A stretch of DNA of 44,315 nt from a virus, in the IMG/VR virus record IMGVR_UViG_3300010413_000062, positions 1-44,315 of that record; one strand, written 5' to 3'. Each line of letters opens with the position of its first letter. Position 1 is the stretch's first letter. Below the pieces are notes generated by a model. That model was not told the DNA's origin. It searched no databases and was given only the letters and a program-made list of their open reading frames with translations. Shown here in pieces: positions 24,109 to 30,074 of this stretch. Both the position numbers and the translations under genes were made by a program.

Positions 24109-24404
24109 ATGTCCTTCTCCTCCTCGTCTTCGTCCTGTTCCGCTGCCCAGTCCTCCAACGCCTGATCCACATCGTTGGGGTCGTAGTAGTCCCCGTCTAT
24201 CTCAATCAAGCCGAGGCTGTCCTCGTAGTCCACCTTACCACAGCGATAGGCTGTGGGGTCGACTTCTTTGAGTGCTCGGCTGGTGCTGTACTCTATGCCT
24301 GCAATGTTTGTTGTATAGCACTCGTCCAGCATATCATCGTATGATTCATCGATGTCTACTGGGTTACAGTTGTCTTTGATGTACTGTTCTTGTTCTGGTG
24401 TCAT
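24105..24404 (-). CDS. Very acidic small protein (99 aa)
   Basis: About a third of residues are Asp or Glu (32 by count, against six Lys/Arg), ending AAEQDEDEEEKDI. Such charge is seen in DNA mimics and in proteins that block host nucleases, but no known family is recognised. It sits in the early region, where anti-host genes are common. ATG 24404 follows GGGGTAGAGAACC. Confidence 0.7.
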   Translation of the reverse strand: MTPEQEQYIKDNCNPVDIDESYDDMLDECYTTNIAGIEYSTSRALKEVDPTAYRCGKVDYEDSLGLIEIDGDYYDPNDVDQALEDWAAEQDEDEEEKDI

Positions 24405-24446
24405 GGTTCTCTACCCCGCCTCCGGTACTCTGTTCTTGTTTTGTTC

Positions 24447-24974
24447 TTACGCCAGCTTACCGTTTTCGGTAAACTCGTACTCATTCGCTTCGATAATCTC
24501 TCGGATCGCTTCTTCACTGGTCAGGTAGTCATACTCGTTCTGTAGGATGATCCGGTAGTCTTCGAGAAGGTCGTGGAGGAACTCATCACAACGATTCTCA
24601 TATTCCTGTGTTTCCCAATACTCCTCATAATCAGGATCATAATCGGGCGAAGATTTGTGTTTCTCTTGGCCTGTTGTAACGTCAACCAAAAAGGCTTGTG
24701 CCGTCTTGTATGTCTCGCACTGATCCCCATGTTCGGCAAGGATCGCTCTAGCAACCGTCTCTGGATCGTCTATCCATTCACCACGGCAGTAAGCTCTTCG
24801 GCCAAGATCAAACTCGGTTAGTTTGAGCCCGATCCGTGCAGCATCTTCATAAGTGGCGTCCCACCAGTCAAAACATACGTTGATGTCCCAAAGTTGTTGA
24901 CGTGCCACCTGTTGTGCTTCGTCTGACAGTTCGTCAAACTCATACAGTATTCTTGTTGTCGTTTCTTCTCTCAT
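24447..24974 (-). CDS. Conserved-type acidic phage/plasmid protein (175 aa)
   Basis: The start of the protein (ILYEFDELSDEAQQVARQQL) and the following FDWWDATYEDAARIGLKL are a pattern I recognise from a widespread family in phages and plasmids with no known function. The protein is acidic and helical. AGGGGACAGAACG precedes ATG 24974, the shared early ribosome context. A counter-defence role is possible but unsupported. Confidence 0.75.
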   Translation of the reverse strand: MREETTTRILYEFDELSDEAQQVARQQLWDINVCFDWWDATYEDAARIGLKLTEFDLGRRAYCRGEWIDDPETVARAILAEHGDQCETYKTAQAFLVDVTTGQEKHKSSPDYDPDYEEYWETQEYENRCDEFLHDLLEDYRIILQNEYDYLTSEEAIREIIEANEYEFTENGKLA

Positions 24975-25010
24975 CGTTCTGTCCCCTAGTGCTTCGTTAG
25001 TGTTCTGTTC

Positions 25011-25733
25011 TCAAACAGCCAGCACCTCAAGCGCGGCCAAATCCTCAAAGTCTACACCAATACTGCTGTCCCAAAACGGCCTAAGTTCCGGGTCAAACAA
25101 ATCAGGTATGCCTGTTGCCAGGGCCTGGTTGTGAACGGCGCGGAGCACTGACTCGGCGTATTTGGCCAGCGGGCCGTCTAACAGGTCCACTTCAGTCAGA
25201 CCGGCTACGGCTTCGTCTATGAAACAGTACGCGCCCCCGCTATCGCACTCGTAAGGATTGTCTACGCACTCCTCATAGAACTGGCGCAACGTGTCGTTGT
25301 CTATGTCGTCAAGGGCACATTCGGCTTCCCACGGCAGATCAAACGTATCCACAATGGCCTTGCGGAAGTCCGAAGCGTAGTAGTTGTCCCAGCTTTCGCA
25401 GTAGTCGTCCCACTCAGCTTGTGAGAGTGCTTCGTCGTCGAGCACTGGATAAGACTCTAGGCATGCTTCTATGTCTTCAGCTTTGGCCCGCTCTGGGCTA
25501 TCAGGATCGACTATGATAATCTCAAACCAACCCGGTCCCCAGTGCCCGAAGCGGTGTACTTCTACGGAATTGCCTTCACCCCCTAATATATCAAGGGCGC
25601 TCTGAAAGTTGGTTTTATTGAACGGTCCTGAGTCTCGTGTTTGAGATACTGGCACTACAAGCCAGTGCTCGCGGTCCTCAACTTCTATGTGGTTATCGAA
25701 TTGTGTTGGTTTGAACTCTTTGTAAGTCTGCAT
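25011..25733 (-). CDS. Acidic conserved-type protein (240 aa)
   Basis: Contains HRFGHWGPGWFEIIIVDP then ESYPVLDDEALSQAEWDDY, a segment I recognise from phage and plasmid proteins of unknown role. It is rich in Asp and Glu, with a Cys pair near residue 185. AGGGGACAAGAACG precedes ATG 25733. Soluble; no catalytic motif is seen. Confidence 0.75.
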   Translation of the reverse strand: MQTYKEFKPTQFDNHIEVEDREHWLVVPVSQTRDSGPFNKTNFQSALDILGGEGNSVEVHRFGHWGPGWFEIIIVDPDSPERAKAEDIEACLESYPVLDDEALSQAEWDDYCESWDNYYASDFRKAIVDTFDLPWEAECALDDIDNDTLRQFYEECVDNPYECDSGGAYCFIDEAVAGLTEVDLLDGPLAKYAESVLRAVHNQALATGIPDLFDPELRPFWDSSIGVDFEDLAALEVLAV

Positions 25734-25760
25734 CGTTCTTGTCCCCTAGTGCTCTGTTCT

Positions 25761-25793
25761 GTTAGTGTTCTGTTAGTGTTCTGTTAGTGTTCT
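25761..25793 (-). repeat. Three perfect 11-bp tandem repeats in an early leader
   Basis: Plus-strand unit GTTAGTGTTCT occurs at 25761, 25772 and 25783, flanked by degenerate units (GCTCTGTTCT). Similar units occur before other genes of this block near 24990 and 26405-26440. They lie between a stop codon and the next gene's AGGGGAC ribosome site. Confidence 0.9.
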
Positions 25794-25797
25794 GTTC

Positions 25798-26091
25798 TCA
25801 TATCCTCTTAATCGGTCTCGTGTCCTGGTCTTTGACCGTATACGTCTTGCCTAAAGCAAGGTGGACAAGGTAAAACTCTCCGTCTCTCAGTAGACGGTTA
25901 ACGGCTGTATGCTGTTGAGTAGACAAGGCCGTGCCGCACTCGACTACAAGGTGTGTAGCATAACAGGCAACACGGACACCACCACTACGCAAGAACGAAG
26001 CGAGAGTCTTGCCAAACGTCATCTTGCACTGTATGACATGTTGAGTCGTGCAAATTGTCTGTTTGCCTTGTCTGTCTATCAGGAGGTTCAT
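25798..26091 (-). CDS. Small early protein (97 aa)
   Basis: The product starts MNLLIDRQGKQTICTTQHVI and contains FLRSGGVRVACYATHLVVE, a small alpha/beta protein that I think has many phage relatives of unknown role. The ribosome site is weak (GAGACAGAGCT). The gene follows the 92-residue gene closely and is probably coupled to it. Confidence 0.65.
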   Translation of the reverse strand: MNLLIDRQGKQTICTTQHVIQCKMTFGKTLASFLRSGGVRVACYATHLVVECGTALSTQQHTAVNRLLRDGEFYLVHLALGKTYTVKDQDTRPIKRI

Positions 26092-26103
26092 AGCTCTGTC
26101 TCG

Positions 26104-26382
26104 CTATATCAGTTCTGTTTGTGATTCGATGTACTGGACTAACACGGCGGCTTGCCGATTGTACCCTCGAATCTGCTGACACACCTTCTTAACTTTGCCT
26201 TTAGCAACGACAAAACCAATGCCGTATACCTCCAACAAGTCGATCTCGATACACAGACTTTTCTCACGTTGGCCTTGCCAATATCCGGTTGTGTTGTAGA
26301 CCGTAAAACCCGGAAACACGTCGCCAACAAATTCTCGTATTGCCTTAACGTTCTTGCGTTCAGTGAATATTCTGGCTATCAT
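26104..26382 (-). CDS. Small early protein (92 aa)
   Basis: Sequence VYNTTGYWQGQREKSLCIEI is typical of a small phage protein family I recognise but cannot name. The C-terminal half is helical. AGGGGACAAAGACG precedes ATG 26382. Function unknown. Confidence 0.7.
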   Translation of the reverse strand: MIARIFTERKNVKAIREFVGDVFPGFTVYNTTGYWQGQREKSLCIEIDLLEVYGIGFVVAKGKVKKVCQQIRGYNRQAAVLVQYIESQTELI

Positions 26383-26444
26383 CGTCTTTGTCCCCTAGTG
26401 CTTCGTTAGTGTTCTATTAGTGCTCTGTTTTGTTAGTACTCTGC

Positions 26445-26522
26445 TCAGCACAAAGCCATATAGCAGAGCACAGTAAACCAAAATAAGCGTCTCAGCTCTT
26501 GCGTTACTTTTTGTGCGTTCAT
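26445..26522 (-). CDS. Very small hydrophobic peptide (25 aa)
   Basis: ATG 26522 follows AGGGGACAAGAACG exactly as in neighbouring genes. The peptide is MNAQKVTQELRRLFWFTVLC followed by YMALC: a basic amphipathic half then a short hydrophobic one. The shared ribosome context is the main support. It could be a membrane-active peptide. Confidence 0.55.
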   Translation of the reverse strand: MNAQKVTQELRRLFWFTVLCYMALC

Positions 26523-26544
26523 CGTTCTTGTCCCCTAATACTGA

Positions 26545-26718
26545 TTAGCGTTTCGTATGGTCAAAGCGGGCCGTGACTTGTGACGGGTCGAGCCCATAAC
26601 GTGTACAGAATTTGCGTTTTGCTTCTTTGCACGTCTTTGCCGCGTTTGTGCTGCACTCGTATTGCCATTGGTTTAACATGCCTTTGCCCCGTGTTAGAAT
26701 GTCTATTTTCTTGTTCAT
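26545..26718 (-). CDS. Small basic protein (57 aa)
   Basis: ATG 26718 follows CAGGGGACAAGAACG. The peptide starts MNKKIDILTRGKGMLNQWQY; it has three Cys and ends basic (ARFDHTKR). It lies after the amber-hairpin element that closes the 91-residue gene. Unknown function. Confidence 0.65.
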   Translation of the reverse strand: MNKKIDILTRGKGMLNQWQYECSTNAAKTCKEAKRKFCTRYGLDPSQVTARFDHTKR

Positions 26719-26746
26719 CGTTCTTGTCCCCTGTGTTCTCTATTCT

Positions 26747-26797
26747 GTTAGCCAATCGGTCTACCCCGTCCGAGACGGGGCAGTACGACGGACTAAC
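26747..26797 (-). other. Stop-codon-linked RNA hairpin element, copy 1
   Basis: On the minus strand it begins at the TAG stop of the 91-residue gene. The central stem is CCCCGT (plus 64-69 of 26764..26769) with ACGGGG at 26775..26780. Outer bases GTTAG (26747..26751) and CTAAC (26793..26797) also pair. A second copy at 28426..28475 has a different stem sequence that still pairs. There is no T-run, so it is not a typical terminator. Confidence 0.7.
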
Positions 26798-27068
26798 ATT
26801 TGCCGAGGATCGCAGCAAAGCCCGCAGCCTTTTTGGCCTTGCTCGGTTTTTTCAGGTTCTCGATTGTCTCTGCCAATTTGGCAAGTATTGTCTCGCTGAT
26901 TTTTTCCAGTTGGGCTTCTGTGTACTCGTAGCTCTTGCCGTGTTGCTTGCCAAGTCGGTCAAGTTGGTCGAGTATCGCATCGACACGATACCCTGCCGTT
27001 TGGACGAAGTTCTGACTTGGCGTTACTTCAAACTTTTTGCCGTTCTTTTGCTTTTGTACCATTGTCAT
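26793..27068 (-). CDS. Basic helical early protein (91 aa)
   Basis: First gene after the promoter at 27131..27159. It starts MTMVQKQKNGKKFEVTPSQN and is helical (ILDQLDRLGKQHGKSYEYTE), ending in a Lys/Ala region (KPSKAKKAAGFAAILGKC). AGGGGGG lies upstream. The stop TAG is the first codon of the conserved hairpin element. Basic charge suggests nucleic acid binding. Confidence 0.7.
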   Translation of the reverse strand: MTMVQKQKNGKKFEVTPSQNFVQTAGYRVDAILDQLDRLGKQHGKSYEYTEAQLEKISETILAKLAETIENLKKPSKAKKAAGFAAILGKC

Positions 27069-27130
27069 TGTACCGCCCCCCTAATTCTTTTGGCCGGATT
27101 CGCTACAATAGCAACCGCGTGCCTGATTAT

Positions 27131-27159
27131 AGTATACGATACATTCTACTGAAGTGCAA
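27131..27159 (-). promoter_or_regulatory. Sigma70-type promoter P-A
   Basis: On the minus strand: -35 TTGCAC (27159..27154), 17-bp spacer, -10 TATACT (27136..27131). Downstream at about +1 is a GGCA/TGCT short hairpin (27110..27123). The -35 is inside the 3' end of the upstream 50-residue gene. It would drive the 91-residue gene and those after it. Confidence 0.85.
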
Positions 27160-27298
27160 ACAATTTCTCAAAAATTTCTTTATTGTACTCTGTTGACTGT
27201 CTAATGCGTTGTTCGTTTGTGTTCGTTCGTCTACCTTGCTTGCGAAGTGCATTTGCTTCACGTTCAGCATCGGCGTCTATTGCGTTCTTGTCATACAT
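27146..27298 (-). CDS. Small charged protein (50 aa)
   Basis: ATG 27298 follows CAGGGGACAAGCC. The peptide starts MYDKNAIDADAEREANALRK and continues QGRRTNTNEQRIRQ, a charged helical protein. Its first seven codons are also in the 48-bp repeat at 27557..27604, where they lead to a 12-codon dead end. Its end contains promoter P-A. Unknown. Confidence 0.6.
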   Translation of the reverse strand: MYDKNAIDADAEREANALRKQGRRTNTNEQRIRQSTEYNKEIFEKLFALQ

Positions 27299-27604
27299 GG
27301 CTTGTCCCCTGTGGTCTCACTAAACCGTTGGTCTCACTTTCTGCTTGGGTGATGGCGGTCAGTTTGGCTCTAGCCAAACATCGACTGCAATATATCTCTT
27401 CGTCCACCGACTGCATCCTTATACGCTCTAGGGCGTATGCAGCATCATCTATGGTCTGCCAGATTTGTGTTCGGCACAATGGGGGGTCCTTATCAAGATC
27501 AACGGCCAAATGTATTTTGTTGCGTGTTGCCATATTTTCACCTTCTTTCGTTCAAAATTGCGTTCTTGTCATACATGGCTTGTCCCCTGTGGTCTCACTA
27601 AACC
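27279..27604 (-). repeat. 48-bp direct repeats (27279..27326 and 27557..27604) around an 80-aa gene
   Basis: The two 48-base copies are identical and lie 278 bp apart. Each holds the end of one gene (coding GLVRPQGTSHV then stop) overlapping the start of the next (MYDKNAI). This layout points to a cassette gained or duplicated by recombination between the repeats. Confidence 0.92.
27291..27533 (-). CDS. Small CxxC early protein (80 aa)
   Basis: ATG 27533 follows GAAGGTGAAAAT. The peptide starts MATRNKIHLAVDLDKDPPLC and has IYCSRCLARAK, a CxxC pair. The C-terminal 11 residues (GLVRPQGTSHV) are shared with the next upstream gene because both ends lie in the 48-bp repeat. Unknown function. Confidence 0.6.
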   Translation of the reverse strand: MATRNKIHLAVDLDKDPPLCRTQIWQTIDDAAYALERIRMQSVDEEIYCSRCLARAKLTAITQAESETNGLVRPQGTSHV

Positions 27605-27961
27605 TACTTTGTATTCGCATAGGTGTTGTGCTCGGCGTTCGTCAAGCTGTTTGTAAAGACTCGGGTTTTCAATACGTTTGTGAACGTTTTCTGATAACAA
27701 ATCACGTGCTTTACTTTGGCGTTTGTGCCGTACCTTGACGGCATGCGGTACGACGGTGCCTGCGACGGCTTGACGCCGATGCTTTTGTCCCGTTGGAAAA
27801 CGTTCACCGTCCATCGTATAGAAATAACGTAGTCGTTTGCCAAAATCGATTGTATGTGGCTTGAAGCTTGCCGATACTGCCAGTGCTTCGTGTTCGGCCA
27901 TGTAGTCGATCGTGCCGTAGGTTTTTCGCCGATGGCGTTTTCTCTGATTAGATGTTGACAT
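27569..27961 (-). CDS. Basic early protein (130 aa)
   Basis: Start chosen at ATG 27961 with GAGGAGAGAGAAT upstream; earlier starts lack a site. The N-terminus is very basic (MSTSNQRKRHRRKTYGTIDY) and the middle has KRLRYFYTMDGERFPTGQK. The C-terminus ends GLVRPQGTSHV inside the 48-bp repeat. It is the first gene after promoter P-B and may bind nucleic acid. Confidence 0.65.
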   Translation of the reverse strand: MSTSNQRKRHRRKTYGTIDYMAEHEALAVSASFKPHTIDFGKRLRYFYTMDGERFPTGQKHRRQAVAGTVVPHAVKVRHKRQSKARDLLSENVHKRIENPSLYKQLDERRAQHLCEYKVGLVRPQGTSHV

Positions 27962-28020
27962 ATTCTCTCTCCTCATTAAGCTGGATTCACCTATCAAGGC
28001 AACCGCATGCCACTAAATAG

Positions 28021-28049
28021 AGTATACCATACAAAAAACCAAAGTGCAA
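28021..28049 (-). promoter_or_regulatory. Sigma70-type promoter P-B
   Basis: On the minus strand: -35 TTGCAC (28049..28044), 17-bp spacer, -10 TATACT (28026..28021). The predicted transcript starts with GGCATGCGGTTGCC (28011..27998), able to form a small hairpin. It drives the 130-residue gene. Confidence 0.88.
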
Positions 28050-28087
28050 ATAAAATCTGAAAATTTTTTTGTTTGGCGTTCACTTAT

Positions 28088-28425
<338 letters not shown>

Positions 28426-28475
28426 GTTAGCCAATCGGTCTACGCCGTTGAAAACGGCGTAGTGCGACGGGCTAC
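28426..28475 (-). other. Stop-codon-linked RNA hairpin element, copy 2
   Basis: It begins at the TAG stop of the 72-residue gene. The stem is CTACGCCGTT (28440..28449) with AACGGCGTAG (28453..28462) around a 3-nt loop. Compared with copy 1, the stem bases differ but remain paired, while the flank (GTTAGCCAATCGGTCTA, plus strand) is identical. No T-run follows. Confidence 0.7.
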
Positions 28476-28690
28476 ACGAGGTTTTGTTCGATATAGGTCT
28501 CTAGGGCCTCATAGGCCAACTCTTCAAAGCCCGCGTCAGTACGAAAATATGAAGCATATTCAGTACTGAATCTGATCTCGTCTGACTCGTTCGGAATATC
28601 TACCGGACAGACAGATACTACTGTGTCCATTGTCCCGTCGTCTTCGAGATATATGTCGAATCTGCCATATTCATTATCTGTTAGTCTCAT
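28472..28690 (-). CDS. Acidic early protein (72 aa)
   Basis: First gene of the early region, after promoter P-C. It starts MRLTDNEYGRFDIYLEDDGT and is acidic (EELAYEALETYIEQNLV at the end). AAGGGGAAAGATA precedes ATG 28690. It ends in TAG, which is the start of the conserved hairpin element. Small, soluble and acidic early proteins often target host enzymes, but none is indicated here. Confidence 0.7.
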   Translation of the reverse strand: MRLTDNEYGRFDIYLEDDGTMDTVVSVCPVDIPNESDEIRFSTEYASYFRTDAGFEELAYEALETYIEQNLV

Positions 28691-28728
28691 TATCTTTCCC
28701 CTTGATTGGGCACCATTGCCCTACATAG

Positions 28729-28757
28729 AGTATAGCATATATTTGGCTTAGTGCCAA
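28729..28757 (-). promoter_or_regulatory. Sigma70-type promoter P-C
   Basis: On the minus strand: -35 TTGGCA (28757..28752), 17-bp spacer, -10 TATACT (28734..28729). The transcript would start with GGGCAATGGTGCCC (28721..28708), a 5-bp hairpin at its very 5' end. It drives the 72-residue gene. Confidence 0.85.
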
Positions 28758-28876
28758 GTGCCCTGTCAAGAACATTCTGCCAGATCGCAAAATTCTGTTA
28801 TCGGACCCCCAGGGTAGTACCTTCGGTTATGGGACGTGGGAGGACCCGGACTCCCTCTTGGACCCCCCATCCGCAG

Positions 28877-28920
28877 CCCAAAAACGGCCCAAAAACGACC
28901 CGCCGTAACCCCAAAAACAG
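28877..28920 (+). repeat. 11-bp-phased CCCAAAAACG repeats upstream of the late leader
   Basis: CCCAAAAACGG at 28877 and CCCAAAAACGA at 28888 are adjacent; a third, CCCAAAAACAG, starts at 28910, exactly 33 bp from the first. Between 28758 and 28984 no gene is seen. The A-tracts share one helix face, so they could be an UP element or activator sites for the 36-bp element about 65 bp downstream. Confidence 0.7.
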
Positions 28921-28984
28921 CCTCCGAAAAGGAGTCTCTGACATCCACCAGAAAAAATTGACATAATCCGAAAAATCCCTACTG

Positions 28985-29020
28985 GAAACCATAGCAAAAA
29001 CGACGAAAAGCACGTATATA
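28985..29020 (+). promoter_or_regulatory. 36-bp element, copy 2 (plus strand), upstream of late operon
   Basis: Identical over 36 bases to the reverse complement of 21544..21579. It ends GTATATA and is followed by TAGGAGAG, so a transcript starting there would begin with a 5' stem-loop, as phage RNA polymerase transcripts often do. It directs transcription to the SPFH-protease-terminase operon. Confidence 0.78.
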
Positions 29021-29127
29021 TAGGAGAGTAGTAGTTTTTCTCTCCTGGGAATCGGGAGCACTCGCGTAGATGTCGCCGATCCCAACGCCGGAACCGGGCA
29101 TGCAGGTTCGACTCCTGATCCGGCTTT
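29021..29127 (+). ncRNA. Structured late leader with three hairpins and a tRNA T-arm-like minihelix
   Basis: Hairpin 1: AGGAGAG (29022..29028) with CTCTCCT (29040..29046). Hairpin 2: GGGAATCGG (29047..29055) with CCGATCCC (29076..29083). Hairpin 3: GCCGGA (29087..29092) with TCCGGC (29119..29124), enclosing CAGG-TTCGACT-CCTG (29103..29117). The inner arm matches the tRNA T-arm/B-box consensus GGTTCGANTCC with a 7-nt TTCRANY loop. D and anticodon arms are missing. The whole leader ends three bases before the next ATG, which has no ribosome site. Confidence 0.6.
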
Positions 29128-29670
29128 ATGAATTGGTTATCGCAGGTACTCGAACGTCTATTTTGTTGGTTTCCAAGGTTGTGGATCATCAATCCTGATG
29201 AATCAGGCGTTCGCATTACCCTCGGTAAACACACCAAAGAATGTCCTCCGGGCTGGTACTGGTTTCTTCCTCTGATCCATACCAAGTTCAAGGTGAACAC
29301 ATCTACCCAAGGTGTCAGATTCGCCATCCAGTCGGTTACGACCAAGGACGATCAGGACGTAGCTATCCGTGGAGCCGTCCTTTATCGGATCAACAATGCC
29401 TACAAGGCTCTTTTCGAGACCAACGACTTCGATCAGAGCCTCGAAGCCGTCGCCGGAGGTGTTATAGAGGCGTTCGTAGCTTCCAAAACCTATGATGAAC
29501 TCAGAGATCGTGAGACGATCCGGACCGAACTGGCTAAGGCACTTCGGGCCGAAGCCGCAGGATGGGGTATCAGACTCCTCCGGGTCTATGTACCGGACAT
29601 CGGACGAGTTCGGAACATCCGAGTTCTCTCAGATAGTACACAGACAATACTACCGTTTTCTCAAGAATAG
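29128..29670 (+). CDS. SPFH/Band-7 (stomatin-like) protein (180 aa)
   Basis: The N-terminal 25 residues are hydrophobic and aromatic (WLSQVLERLFCWFPRLWIIN), as in monotopic membrane anchors. Then comes a Band-7 domain: SGVRITLGKHTKECPPGWYW, the DDQDVAIRGAVLYRINNAYK core, and a helix ending in RETIRTELAKALRAEAAGWG and IRLLRVYVPDIG. Usual family members are 250-350 residues; here the coiled-coil tail is missing, leaving a minimal domain. It is the first gene of the late operon, two genes before an exported protease. ATG 29128 has no ribosome site. Such proteins scaffold membrane microdomains and regulate proteases. A phage copy at this location is unusual. Confidence 0.82.
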   Translation: MNWLSQVLERLFCWFPRLWIINPDESGVRITLGKHTKECPPGWYWFLPLIHTKFKVNTSTQGVRFAIQSVTTKDDQDVAIRGAVLYRINNAYKALFETNDFDQSLEAVAGGVIEAFVASKTYDELRDRETIRTELAKALRAEAAGWGIRLLRVYVPDIGRVRNIRVLSDSTQTILPFSQE

Positions 29671-29680
29671 GAGACCACAC

Positions 29681-30046
29681 ATGCAGATCGACAATGCGGG
29701 GTACAATGCCGCTCCTAGCGCCGAACAGAGTCAGCCCGTTATAGCCTCAGCAGACGGGGCTACCAGTCAGAAGCTCACCAACGCCTCAGCAGACACCAAC
29801 ACGACCGCCACGGTGGTTGCCGGGGCCAGATACAGGTTCTCGGCTACCAAGACCGGATCGTTCCTGTTTGGCCTCGCCACGACTGCCACAGCGACCAATA
29901 TCAGGTGGGTGTGCCCTCTGTCGGCCAGCATTGAGATACAGGTGCCCATCGGCTATACGACCCTTCACTATCAGACTGATACGAACAACGGCGTAGGTTG
30001 GCTGGTTCGGATCAAAAGCCAGATAGACGAGGAACCGACCCAGTAA
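29681..30046 (+). CDS. Putative beta-rich structural protein (121 aa)
   Basis: ATG 29681 follows AATAGGAGACC. The sequence (KLTNASADTNTTATVVAGAR, then FLFGLATTATATNIRWVCPL and IPIGYTTLHYQTDTNNGVG) is beta-rich and Ala/Thr-rich, like small phage head decoration or fibre-base proteins I recognise. No signal peptide. It lies between the SPFH gene and the protease. Confidence 0.7.
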   Translation: MQIDNAGYNAAPSAEQSQPVIASADGATSQKLTNASADTNTTATVVAGARYRFSATKTGSFLFGLATTATATNIRWVCPLSASIEIQVPIGYTTLHYQTDTNNGVGWLVRIKSQIDEEPTQ

Positions 30047-30074
30047 CCAGTAACCAATATCAGGAGACACAGCC

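Noticed and set aside
29047-29127. Complete tRNA gene
   Set aside because: Only acceptor-like and T-arm-like parts are found; no D-arm or anticodon arm can be placed between them.
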